NCBI GenBank assembly: GCA_030824075.1
Contig: JAVBYJ010000005.1
Span: forward strand, 124,001 to 188,000
DNA: 64,000 nt
Source: Geothrix sp.
Lineage (GTDB): Bacteria; Acidobacteriota; Holophagae; Holophagales; Holophagaceae
Reading direction: 5' to 3'
Under the pieces are notes generated by a model that saw only the letters and a program-made list of their open reading frames with translations, ran no database searches and was not told the DNA's origin. The position numbers and the translations under genes are program-made. Position 1 is the stretch's first letter. The number at the start of each line of letters is the position of its first letter. This document shows positions 52,173 through 61,500 of this stretch, piece after piece.

Positions 52173-52179
52173 GGCTAAC
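52173..52179 (-). other. Integron core site inside the gltB stop codon
   Basis: GTTAGCC on the minus strand, where bases TAG (52177-52175) are the gltB stop codon. With crossover between G and T, the TTAGCC half belongs to the inserted cassette, so the stop is cassette-supplied. It marks the entry side of the array. Confidence 0.75.
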
Positions 52180-55100
52180 CAGATATTAAAGCCGCCACGG
52201 CCTTGGGCACGAAGGGTGTGAAGACTTCCAGGGTTCCGGGCCAATCCGACAGCAGGGCCGTGGCGGTGGCGCTGCCGGTTTCGGCGGCGTGGGCTTCGAG
52301 CAGGCTGCGGAACACGTCCTCATCTTCCTGGCGCCAGGGGATGGCGGACACATAGTCCTGATTCACGCTGGGTTCGTGGGCCCGCCGCAGGAACAGGCAG
52401 CCGCCGGTCATGCCGGCCCCGGCGTTGGCCAGCACCTGGCCGAGAATGGCCACGGCGCCGCGGGTCATGTATTCGCAGGCGTGGTGACCCGCGCCCTCCA
52501 CCACGGCCGAGGCCCCGCTGTTGCGCACGGCGAACCGATCCCCGGCGAGGCCGCGTCCGAAGAACCGGCCCCCGGTCGCACCATAGAGCGCTCCGTTGCC
52601 CAGGATGGCGTTCGTTTCGGGCGCGAACGTGGCCGTTGGTCCCGGGCAGAGGGCCAGGGTGCCGCCGGACATGGACTTGCCCACGGAATCGTTGGCTTCG
52701 CCCAGCAGCTTCACGTGGAGCCCTTCGGTGAGGAAGGCGCCGAAGCCCTGGCCTGCGCTGCCGGTGAAGGTCAGCTGAAGGAGGCCCGGCACAGCCACAT
52801 CCGCGCCGGTTCGGCGGCGTTCGCGGATGCCCTGGGCGATTTCTCCGGCCAGGGTGGCCAGGACGCCCCGGTCCTGGGTGCTGATGGGAAAGGCCAGGCT
52901 GTACGTGCCCCCGGCGTCCAGGAACGGACGGGCGGCTTCGACGAGGCTCTGGTTGAGGGGGCCCACGCCCTCCGGCTCGAAGGCCGCGGTTTCCCCGGCC
53001 TCCAAAGCCGGGGGCGCATCGAGGAAGGCGGAAAGATCCAGCTTTCGGTCGCGTACGAAAGCAGCGTGTTCTGGGGCGATGGTCAGGAGGTCGGTCCGGT
53101 CCATCAGTTCGGAGAGGTCCCTGAGCCCGAGGGCCGACAGGTGCCGACGGACATCCTCTGCGAGGTGGATCAGCATGTGCTGAATGGCCTCAGGGCTGCC
53201 CTGGTAGCGGGCCTTGAACTTCGGGTCATGGGTGGCGATGCCAGCGGGACAGGTGTTTTTCTCGCATATGCGGGCCATGACGCAGCCCTCGGCCACCAGC
53301 AGGAGCTTGCCGAACTCGAAGCCCTCGGCGCCGAGGATGGCGGCGGTGATGAGGTCCTTGCCCGTGAGCAGGCCGCCGTCCACACAGAGTTCCACTTGGT
53401 CGCGCATGCGGTTCTCCCGCAGCGCCCGGTGGGCCTCGATGAGTCCGAATTCCCAGGGCAGCCCCGCGTGCTTCATGGAACCAAGGGTGGCGGCCCCCGT
53501 CCCGCCATCGCCGCCGGCGATGTAGAGGATGTCCGCCCCGGCCTTGGCAACCCCCACGGCGATGGTGCCGATGCCTGTGCCCGATACGAGTTTGACGCTG
53601 ATCCTGGCGGCGGGGTGGACTTGCTTCAGCTCGTAGATGAGCTCTTTTAGATCCTCGATGCTGTAGATGTCATGCAGGGGCGGCGGGGAGATCAGGTCCA
53701 CGCCGGGCATGGAGAAGCGGGCCCGGGCGATGGTGGCGTCGACCTTCACCCGCATGAGCTGGCCGCCCTCGCCGGGCTTGGCGCCCTGGGCCACCTTGAT
53801 CTGGATCTCCTGGCCGGAGATCAGGTACTCCGCCGTGACACCGAAGCGCGCCGAGGCCACCTGCTTGGTGGTGGCCGTGAGGCCATCGGTCCAGTAGAAG
53901 GGATTCTCCCCGCCCTCACCGCTGTTGCTCCGCCCGCCCACGATCTCCATGGCCAGGATGAGGTCGCGCTGGCTTTCGGCGCTGACCGCGCCAAAGGACA
54001 TGGCGCCCGCCCCGAAGCGGCTCAGGATCTCCGATCTCGATTCGACTTCCTGCAGCGGCAGCGGGGTAGGGGACTCCCGGAAGGCCAGCAGGTGCCGCGG
54101 GTTGATGGGTTCGTCGGCCTTCAGGGAGGCCAGGTAGTCGCGGTAGACCTCGCCGGCTTCAGAGAGATCCGGATCCAGGGCCACGAGGCGGTGGACAAGG
54201 CGGGCCCGGGAAGACGTCATGCCGTGGCGTTCGCCCTCGCCGGACTTGGTGGACTCGCGGAACTGATGCGTGTGCAGCAATGTGTCCTGGAAACCGGACT
54301 GGGCGGCGAGGCCGGTCTTCAGCAGCACGTCACCTGCCAGTTCCTCGTAGCCGATGCCGCCGATGGGGCTGGCATGGCCGGGGAAGAAGATCTCCATGAG
54401 CTCGGGGCCCAGGCCCACGGCCGTGAAGAGCTTGGCGCTCATGTAGCTCTGCACCACGGAAATGCCGCACTTCGCCATGATCTTGAGGAGCCCGGATTCG
54501 AGCGCCGAGATGAGGTTCTGCTCACGCTGGTTCGGGGACAGCTGGCCGAAGGACGGATGCTCGTCCCGGCGGGCGATCTCCAGGGCCAGGTAGGGACACA
54601 CGGCCGAGGCCCCAAAGCTGATCAAGGCGGCGAGGTGATGCGACGTGCGAGCCTCGGCCGTGTGCATGACGATGGAGGCGTTCAGCCGGAGCCCGGATTC
54701 GTTGAGGGCGTGCACCACGGCCCGGAGGGCGATGAGGCCGGGAATGGGCGGCTGTTCCACGCTGGCATCCTGGTCGCTCAGGATGATCAGGGTCGTGCCC
54801 GTTTCCACGGCCTGGCGGACATCGGCGGCCAGCTGCGCGATGGCCGAGTGGAATCCGCGGATGCCGTCCGTGCGCCGGAAGAGCATGGGGAAAGCGCGCG
54901 GGATGATCTGGGATTCCGAGGGGCGCAGCGCCTGCATGCGCGAGAGGAAGCGCATCTGACCCAGATCGAGGATGGGCCGCGGCAGCTCCAGGGCCTCGTT
55001 CAGGGGCACCAGATCCTTGGGGAAGAAGATGTTCGGCGCCCGGCCCAGGAACACGCGCAGGTCAGTGATATTGCCTTCGCGGAGGTAGTCCAGGGGCGGG

Positions 55101-56560
55101 TTCGTGACCTGGGCGAAGTGCTGGTAGAAATAATCGAAGAAGGGCCGGGGCTCGGATGAAAAGACATTGGGCCGGGCCGTGTCCCCCATGGAGCCGATGG
55201 CTTCCTTGCCGGTGGCGATCATCGGGTAGAGCATCTTCTCCAGCTCCTCCCGGGTGCAGGTGAAGAGGGTTTTCCGGAAGGCGCTGATCGGACCGGCGGG
55301 AGCGTGGTCCTCCGGGAGGGTCCCGATGGGTGTGGCGCGGGCATCGAAGGCCGCGTCGCGGTTTTCCCTCGACAGGCTGGCGTCGCGGAAATGCACCCGG
55401 CCCGTGGGCAGGTCCACCTTCACGCCCGTCCCGGCGTAGACGATGCCCTTGCGGCGGACGGCGGCTTCGTCCACGGGGAAGGCACCGGCCTCCGAGGCGA
55501 GGATGAACCGGTCGTCCGTGATGGTCCAGCGGGCGGGGCGGAAGCCGTTCCGGTCGAGCCGCGCGCCCACGGTGTTGCCGTCGGAGAACATGACGATGGC
55601 GGGCCCGTCCCAGGGCTCCATGGCCCGGCTCCAGAAGGTGTAGAAGTCCGTCTGGCCCTCGGCGGGGGGCATCATGATGGCGAGAATGTCCTCCATGTGG
55701 GGAATGCTGCTGCGGTAGAGCAGGGCCTCGGCGATCTCGTTCAGGCTGCCGGAATCGCTGATGGAACCGTGCGTGACCAGCTGGTCGGCCTTGAGCCCGA
55801 TGGACATCTCGCGGGAGATGGCGCGGGAGCGGTTGCCGGCGATGGTGTTGATTTCGCCGTTGTGGGCGATGAGCCGGAAGGGCTGGGCCTTGTCCCAGGA
55901 GGTTCGGGTATTGGTGCTGAAGCGGCGGTGGATCAGCGCAAAACGTGTGGTGTAGCGGGGATCCTGCAGATCGAGGTAGAAGCGGTCCAGGTCGGCGGAG
56001 CGGGTGAGGGCCTTGTAGACGATGGTGCGGGCCGACAGGGAGGCGAAGAAGAACTCACGCTTGATGCCCTGTTCGGTCTGCTTGGTGCGAAGTACCTGCT
56101 TGGCGTTGTAGAGCAGCTTGTCGAAGGAGGCGTCCGTGCGGCAGTGGGCAGGCCGGCGGAGAATGACCTGGCGGAGGGAGGGCAGGGTCTTCCGGGCCTC
56201 GGACCCGAGCACCGAGGGGTCGATGGGCACCTCGCGGGCGGCCAGGATCTCCAGATCAAAGAATCCGAAAGTGGACGCGAAGGTGTCCAGCGCCCGGTGG
56301 AGCCGATCGGGATCCTGAGGCATGAAGAGGCTGGCCACCGCAATCTCGCCCGGGCGGTAGCCCAGCAGGTCGAAGGGGATGTCGGTCATCACGCCGGCGC
56401 CGTCACTGGAGACTTGGTCGGCGGCACACCCGCCCCGATGCTCGACGCACCTCAGGGCCTGGAGGGCGTCCTGGAGGATCCCGTGGCAGGCCTCGCCGGT
56501 GCGGCTGGCGATGAAGCCGACCCCGCACGCGCTGTGCTCACTCCGGGGTGCGCCAGGCAT
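52175..56560 (-). CDS. gltB: Glutamate synthase large subunit
   Basis: 1461 residues, slightly short of typical GltB. The N-terminal class II amidotransferase domain uses a Cys near residue 12 (HSACGVGFIAS). A central domain is followed by the FMN-binding synthase domain (GGRSNSGEGGENPF near residue 880, then LISGQEIQIKVAQGAKPGEGGQL). The iron-sulfur cysteines lie in CVMARICEKNTCPAG near residue 1105, and a GXGXG C-terminal domain closes the chain. It transfers glutamine amide nitrogen to 2-oxoglutarate. The small subunit gltD is not in the window; the downstream space is filled by integron cassettes. The stop codon comes from a cassette core site, so the native C-terminus may be altered. Confidence 0.96.
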   Translation of the reverse strand: MPGAPRSEHSACGVGFIASRTGEACHGILQDALQALRCVEHRGGCAADQVSSDGAGVMTDIPFDLLGYRPGEIAVASLFMPQDPDRLHRALDTFASTFGFFDLEILAAREVPIDPSVLGSEARKTLPSLRQVILRRPAHCRTDASFDKLLYNAKQVLRTKQTEQGIKREFFFASLSARTIVYKALTRSADLDRFYLDLQDPRYTTRFALIHRRFSTNTRTSWDKAQPFRLIAHNGEINTIAGNRSRAISREMSIGLKADQLVTHGSISDSGSLNEIAEALLYRSSIPHMEDILAIMMPPAEGQTDFYTFWSRAMEPWDGPAIVMFSDGNTVGARLDRNGFRPARWTITDDRFILASEAGAFPVDEAAVRRKGIVYAGTGVKVDLPTGRVHFRDASLSRENRDAAFDARATPIGTLPEDHAPAGPISAFRKTLFTCTREELEKMLYPMIATGKEAIGSMGDTARPNVFSSEPRPFFDYFYQHFAQVTNPPLDYLREGNITDLRVFLGRAPNIFFPKDLVPLNEALELPRPILDLGQMRFLSRMQALRPSESQIIPRAFPMLFRRTDGIRGFHSAIAQLAADVRQAVETGTTLIILSDQDASVEQPPIPGLIALRAVVHALNESGLRLNASIVMHTAEARTSHHLAALISFGASAVCPYLALEIARRDEHPSFGQLSPNQREQNLISALESGLLKIMAKCGISVVQSYMSAKLFTAVGLGPELMEIFFPGHASPIGGIGYEELAGDVLLKTGLAAQSGFQDTLLHTHQFRESTKSGEGERHGMTSSRARLVHRLVALDPDLSEAGEVYRDYLASLKADEPINPRHLLAFRESPTPLPLQEVESRSEILSRFGAGAMSFGAVSAESQRDLILAMEIVGGRSNSGEGGENPFYWTDGLTATTKQVASARFGVTAEYLISGQEIQIKVAQGAKPGEGGQLMRVKVDATIARARFSMPGVDLISPPPLHDIYSIEDLKELIYELKQVHPAARISVKLVSGTGIGTIAVGVAKAGADILYIAGGDGGTGAATLGSMKHAGLPWEFGLIEAHRALRENRMRDQVELCVDGGLLTGKDLITAAILGAEGFEFGKLLLVAEGCVMARICEKNTCPAGIATHDPKFKARYQGSPEAIQHMLIHLAEDVRRHLSALGLRDLSELMDRTDLLTIAPEHAAFVRDRKLDLSAFLDAPPALEAGETAAFEPEGVGPLNQSLVEAARPFLDAGGTYSLAFPISTQDRGVLATLAGEIAQGIRERRRTGADVAVPGLLQLTFTGSAGQGFGAFLTEGLHVKLLGEANDSVGKSMSGGTLALCPGPTATFAPETNAILGNGALYGATGGRFFGRGLAGDRFAVRNSGASAVVEGAGHHACEYMTRGAVAILGQVLANAGAGMTGGCLFLRRAHEPSVNQDYVSAIPWRQEDEDVFRSLLEAHAAETGSATATALLSDWPGTLEVFTPFVPKAVAALISG

Positions 56561-56666
56561 CGGATGTCCTTCGGGATGAGGAGCAGACTACCTGAAACCC
56601 GGCCCCCCGAGGGATCCGAGTTGGGCCATGACGCCTGCTCCCGCCTTGTGGGAGACTGATCGTCCC

Positions 56667-58280
56667 ATGACCACCCTCGCCCTCAAATACCGGCCCCGCC
56701 TGCTGTCCGACCTGGTCGGCCAGGAAGGGAGCGTGAAGGCCCTGGCCAACGCCCTCAAGCGGGCCAAGGAGAGCGGGAAGATCCACCAGGCCTACCTCTT
56801 CGCGGGGGTGCGCGGCACGGGCAAGACCAGCACCGCGCGCATCCTGGCGCGGGCGCTGAACTGTGCCGAGGGCCCCACGGCGACGCCCTGCGGGGTCTGC
56901 GACCCCTGCCGGGCCGCGGAGCAGCCTGACAGCAGCCTCGACATCGTCGAAATCGATGCGGCCAGCCGAGCCTCCGTGGCCGATGCCCGGGCCCTGCGGG
57001 AACAGGTGCAGACCCGCCCCGCCTTCTGCCGCTACCGGATCTACATCATCGACGAAGTGCACATGCTCAGCACCGAGGCCTTCAACGCCCTGCTGAAGGT
57101 CATCGAGGAGCCGCCGCCCCACGCCATTTTCGTGCTGGCGACCACCGAGCTGCAGGACGTGCCGGACACCATCAAGAGCCGGGTGCAGATCTTCCCGTTC
57201 CGCCTGATCCCAGTGGGCCTCATCGAAGGCCGATTGCGGCACGTCTGTGAGCAGGAGGGCGTGGCGGCCGAGAGCGGCAGCCTGCGGCTGGTGGCCGAGG
57301 CGGGCCAGGGTTCCATGCGCGATGCGCTCACCATCCTCGACCGCGTCATTTCTGCCGGTGACGGGACGGTGCTGGAAGAGGCCGTCCGTGAGCAATTGGG
57401 CATCGTCAGCGCCCATCTGGTGCAGGGCGTCATGTCGGCGCTGGCCATCGGAGATACCGCGGCGCTGGTGGAAGCCTGCCGTGAACTCGCGGAGCAGGGC
57501 GCCGACTGGGCCACCTTCTGGCGTGAGCTGGTGCTCGCCTTCCGCGATCGCCTGGAGGAGGAGGCACGGGCCGCCCGGGGGCCGCAGGAGCTGCTGCGCT
57601 GGGCGCGAATGCTGCACCTGCTCCTGGGCCGAGAACGGGATCTGCGCGACAGCAGCCTGCCCCGCGTGGTGGTGGAACTGGCCCTGATCACGGCAGCCCA
57701 GTTGCCGCACCTGGCGCCCCTGGATGCCCTGGTCTCTGGAACCGCGGTTTCCGGCCTCCCCACGCGGCCTTCTGGTCCTCCCGCAGGGCCACCGCCGGTC
57801 CCTCTCAAGGCCCCCCAGGCCGCGCCGGCGCCTGAGGGGCCTCGTCGGCCGGCTCCCGCTCCGCAGGCTCCCGCCCCCGTCACCCCCAGGGCTGCGAACG
57901 GCCCGGTGTCCGGTTCGCCGGTCCAGCTCCGCGCCGTGTGCAGCGAGGCCCTGCGCCAGGTTCCGGGCTTGCGGGCCCTGGCCACAGCGCCCCAGATGGC
58001 CTCAGGGCTTCAGTGGGAGCCGCCGGTCCTCCGCTTCCAGTTCCCGGGCAACGTCCGGCAGACCCTCCAGGATTTCGAGCGGGAGAAGGCCAGCCCTCAC
58101 CTGCTCGCCGCCCTGGCTGCGGTATTGCCTGGCCTGAAAACGGTGGATATCCGCTTCGACGACGAGGGGAGCCCCGAGGTTTCCGATCGGCCGGAGGACC
58201 GGCTCCGCCGCGAACCCGCTTTCCAGGAGCTGCTGCGCCTCAGCGGTGGTGAAGTGCTGGAGATCCGGCGCGACGGGTAG
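56667..58280 (+). CDS. dnaX: DNA polymerase III gamma/tau subunit
   Basis: 537 residues. AAA+ clamp loader: Walker A GVRGTGKTSTARILARALN near residue 45, a zinc module (C-x8-C-x2-C-x2-C) just after it, and the Walker B IYIIDEVHMLS near residue 125. A Pro/Ala-rich linker (about residues 365-430) and a C-terminal domain follow. Drives loading of the beta clamp at the replication fork. ATG 56667 is preferred; it is divergent from gltB with about 106 bases between. No slippery A-run was noticed for a gamma form. Confidence 0.95.
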   Translation: MTTLALKYRPRLLSDLVGQEGSVKALANALKRAKESGKIHQAYLFAGVRGTGKTSTARILARALNCAEGPTATPCGVCDPCRAAEQPDSSLDIVEIDAASRASVADARALREQVQTRPAFCRYRIYIIDEVHMLSTEAFNALLKVIEEPPPHAIFVLATTELQDVPDTIKSRVQIFPFRLIPVGLIEGRLRHVCEQEGVAAESGSLRLVAEAGQGSMRDALTILDRVISAGDGTVLEEAVREQLGIVSAHLVQGVMSALAIGDTAALVEACRELAEQGADWATFWRELVLAFRDRLEEEARAARGPQELLRWARMLHLLLGRERDLRDSSLPRVVVELALITAAQLPHLAPLDALVSGTAVSGLPTRPSGPPAGPPPVPLKAPQAAPAPEGPRRPAPAPQAPAPVTPRAANGPVSGSPVQLRAVCSEALRQVPGLRALATAPQMASGLQWEPPVLRFQFPGNVRQTLQDFEREKASPHLLAALAAVLPGLKTVDIRFDDEGSPEVSDRPEDRLRREPAFQELLRLSGGEVLEIRRDG

Positions 58281-58303
58281 CCCGGATCCACCGGATCTTT
58301 TTC

Positions 58304-58525
58304 TCAGCCGCCGGAGACCGGCGGCATGAGGGCCACCTCGTCGCCATCCACCAGTGGCGTGGCGCGATCCGCGAAACTCTGATTCACGGCCAGCAGGGCG
58401 TCCTTGGGGAGGCTGGCAAAAGGTGGTTCGGCCAACAGATCGCCCAGCGTGGGCGCCGTCGGCACGTCAAGCTCGTTGAACCCCAGCAGGGCGCGGTAGC
58501 GGGCGAAGCATTTCACCGTGATCAT
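58304..58525 (-). CDS. moaD: MoaD, molybdopterin synthase small subunit
   Basis: 73-residue beta-grasp protein with VKCFARYRALLGFNELDVP at the front and the obligatory VALMPPVSGG end, whose C-terminal Gly-Gly becomes a thiocarboxylate. ATG 58525 has a GGAG six bases upstream; a GTG at 58537 would add four residues. MoaE and other Mo-cofactor genes are not in the window. Confidence 0.88.
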   Translation of the reverse strand: MITVKCFARYRALLGFNELDVPTAPTLGDLLAEPPFASLPKDALLAVNQSFADRATPLVDGDEVALMPPVSGG

Positions 58526-58571
58526 GCGCGTCTCCACTCCCAGCCTACCGCCACCGCCCGCCGTCCACAGC

Positions 58572-61500
58572 CTATTTGGGGCTCCAGGTGTGCCGGATCT
58601 CTCCAGACGGATTGAGTCCGGAACTGCCGCCCTTGCTGGCGCCCAGTTGGAGGATGAAACCGCCGAAGCGCCATTCCACCTGTCCGGAGGTGATGCTCAA
58701 CTCTCCGCTCTTCTTGTGGGACACCACAAACGCGCTGCGCTGCCCCAGCAGGTTGACGCTCTTGCCGAGGGTGAATTCGGTCTCGGTGGTGCCCACGCTG
58801 GTGGTCCGCACGGCCACGTTCACCCGGTCCAGCCCCAGCGTGCGCCGCAGCTGTTCCTGCAAGGGCGCGAAGGCGAGGGTGGAGATGAGGCCGGAGCCCG
58901 CGCTGGCCAGGCCCGAGGTGATGGCCCCCTGGGTGACGCCGGAAGAGGCGCTCGCGATGCCGACGTTGGCCACGTTGCCCGGGTTGATGAGGATGGCCAC
59001 GATTTCATCCTGCCGGAGGCTGGGGGTGGAGCTGGGCACGATGTTCAGGTTGCTCAAGGTGCCCCGGATGTCGAGGTTCACCGCGTAGCCCGGGATGGAA
59101 CTGACGCTCCCCTGGAGGGTGATGATGGGATCCATGGGTCGGGACTCGGTGAAGGCCAGGGAACCCGCCGTCACCACCATGTCGCCGGCCGGGAAGATGT
59201 TGGTGATGCGGCCCCCCGGCTGGAAGACCATGGTGCCCCTGGGCACGGGATGCGCCAGGGTGCCCAGGATCTGGAAGGGGCCTTCGGTGCGCCCCTCCAG
59301 CTTCAGCAGATTGTTCTCAATGTTCCAGGGACTGCGGAGGTCGAGGTCCAGGTCCAGGCGGATGCGGTCCAGAGGATCATCCAGATCCAGGCCCGTCAGA
59401 CCGCCGCTGTCGCTGAGGGCGCTGCGCAGGATCAGGTCGGACAGCTTGACTTCGGTCTGGTAGCTCAGGCGGTCGGCTCGCAACCTTCCCTTCAGCAGGC
59501 CGCCCTCCTCCACGCCATCCAGGGTGGCCTGGAGGGTGCCTTGGAGGTCCAAGCCATCGGGCACGTCGCGGAGTTGAAAGTTGGCGAGGGAAGCCTTCAT
59601 CGCATAGGCCTCGAGACCTCCCAGCTGCCAGGTCACCGCGCCGCTGGCCTCAAGGTCCCCGTGGGCCAGGGTCCCACGCATGGGCTGGCCTTCCGGGATG
59701 GCGAGGGTTCGGTTCTTCAACACCACCACGGCCTGGAGATCCTCTACGCCCTGGTAGCCGCGGAGGTTCACCTGGCCCTTGTCCAGGGACAGGGTGCCGT
59801 CCAGCTGCGGGTCGGCATAGGTGCCATGGGCCAGGATGTCGAAGCGGCTGACGCCCTGCACGCGCAGCTCGGACAGCAGGCTGTAATCGTCCACCTCCAT
59901 GACCCGGTCGAAGATGGATTTCACATGGGCGAGGTTGGCCGAACCCTGGGCCTGGATGGCCATGGGGGCCGAACCCGAAAAGGGGACGGTGCCTGAAAGC
60001 CGGAGGTTGGCGGCCTGGGCGGCGGTCTGATTGACGGGGGAGCGGGCCCCACCTTCCAGGGTGATATCCACCACCGTACCGAGGGCATTGCCCTTCAGTG
60101 CGGAGGGCCGTACCTGGTGGAGCTCGAAGGCATTGAAGCGGGCGACCAGACGGTCGAGGGAGCCGGTCCAGGTCAGGTCGCTGCCATTTTTCCAGCGCCC
60201 CTGGACCTTGGCGTCCAGATTCAGATCCTCGAGGAGATCCTCCGTCAGGCTCCGGGCGAGCGTATCGGTCGGCGCGCTCTCGGGCGAGAGGCTCAGGGTG
60301 AGATCGCCCAGGAGGTCCGGGCCATCCCGGCGGACCTGGGCCTTCAGCAGGGGGTTGGGCCTGCCTTCGATGCCAAGGCGACCTTCCAGACGACCTCGCT
60401 CCAGCTGGACCGTGCCTTCCAGTCCCTCCACGCTCCGGTCACCAAAGAAGATCCGCCCCCGGTTCAGGTCGATTTGTCCCTCGGGCAGATCCATGGTGCC
60501 AAAGGGGCTGGTGATGGGCCCCAGGAGCCGCGTCTTGACCTGGGCCTGGATCCTGGGTCCAGGGAGGGCCAGCAGCTGGGAGTCGAGCCGTCCATCCAGG
60601 TCCACCCACCACGTCCACCGCGGAAGGTCCAACTCGGCCTGCCCTGTGAGCGCCAAGGCCCCCTCTGGAGGGATCTCCCCCCGTCCCAGGAGCTCCTGGC
60701 GCTCCGCCACCCGCACGTCCTCCAGCTTCAGTCGCCGGGCATTCAGATCCATGCTGAAGTCGGAGGAAGCCGCTGGAATTGTGATGCCGTAAGCTTTACC
60801 TGATTTGACTTGCGCAAAGCCGTTCATGGTTAATTGTGCGTAGGATCCCTGAAGCCTCACCCATCCGCTGCCCAGGCCTGTGAGGGGCAGGTCATTCCCC
60901 TCGCTGTCCTTCAGATCGGCGGCCCGGAGCCCTTCGGCCACCGGCAGCCGGAAGGCGGTGAAGCACATCTCCGTTTGGGCTTGTCCTGGGGCGGTGCGGC
61001 CCCAGGTGAGCCACAGCTCCCCGCCGCCGCGCCCCTCGTCCTTGCGCAGGTCGATGTCCTTCACCCAGAGATCGGAACCTCGGATTTCCACCTTCGCCTG
61101 GAGGCTGTCCACCTGGGCGCCATGCCAGCGCGGACCCGTGATTTCACAGGATCCGAGCAGGCCAAGCCCGGCCGCGCGGCTCCAGCTGACCTTGGCCTGG
61201 ACCTTCGTTTGGCCCTCCATGTCCAGGTCCACGACCTTCCATGCGAGCAGGGTCCGGGCCACTTGACCGGCTCCGACCTCGGCGTGGCCCTCGCCTTCCA
61301 TCTGAGTCAAGCCATGGGGACCCACGCTGGCCCGGCCCGAGCCATCCACCTTCAAGGCTTCGAGATTCAGGCTCAGGCGATCCAGGGTGGCTTGGCCCCG
61401 GTCGAGAGAAGCCTGAAATCCACCGGCGTCCAGCCCGTGCTGGGTAAGGGCGACCTTGAGGGCGGCCTGCCACCGGTCCAGGCGCGTGAGCGGGTCCCCG

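Larger units (their letters stand above)
47780..52179 (-). mobile_element. Integron cassette array behind gltB (CALIN: six attC sites, no integrase)
   Basis: Minus-strand order from gltB: core GTTAGCC in the gltB stop; unknown (HhH-like) gene; attC G; zinc-ribbon gene; attC F; DUF4386 gene; attC E; four-helix gene; attC D; DinB gene plus a 250-base remnant; attC C; DUF2200 gene; attC B. Sites are 119-124 bp. They have terminal core boxes, unpaired spacers and an L box with two extra bases on the same arm in every well-kept site. Every gene is on the same strand, ahead of its attC. Core boxes near gltB are intact and self-complementary; those at the far end (C, B) are degraded. Confidence 0.88.

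Noticed and set aside
47780-52179. Repeats considered as a CRISPR array
   Set aside because: Repeat units are about 120 bp, spacing is gene-sized and irregular, and there are no cas genes.
47145-52179. Search for an integrase or transposase gene in the cassette region
   Set aside because: None of the frames shows tyrosine-recombinase (R-H-R-Y) or DDE motifs; the clusters lack an integrase in this window.
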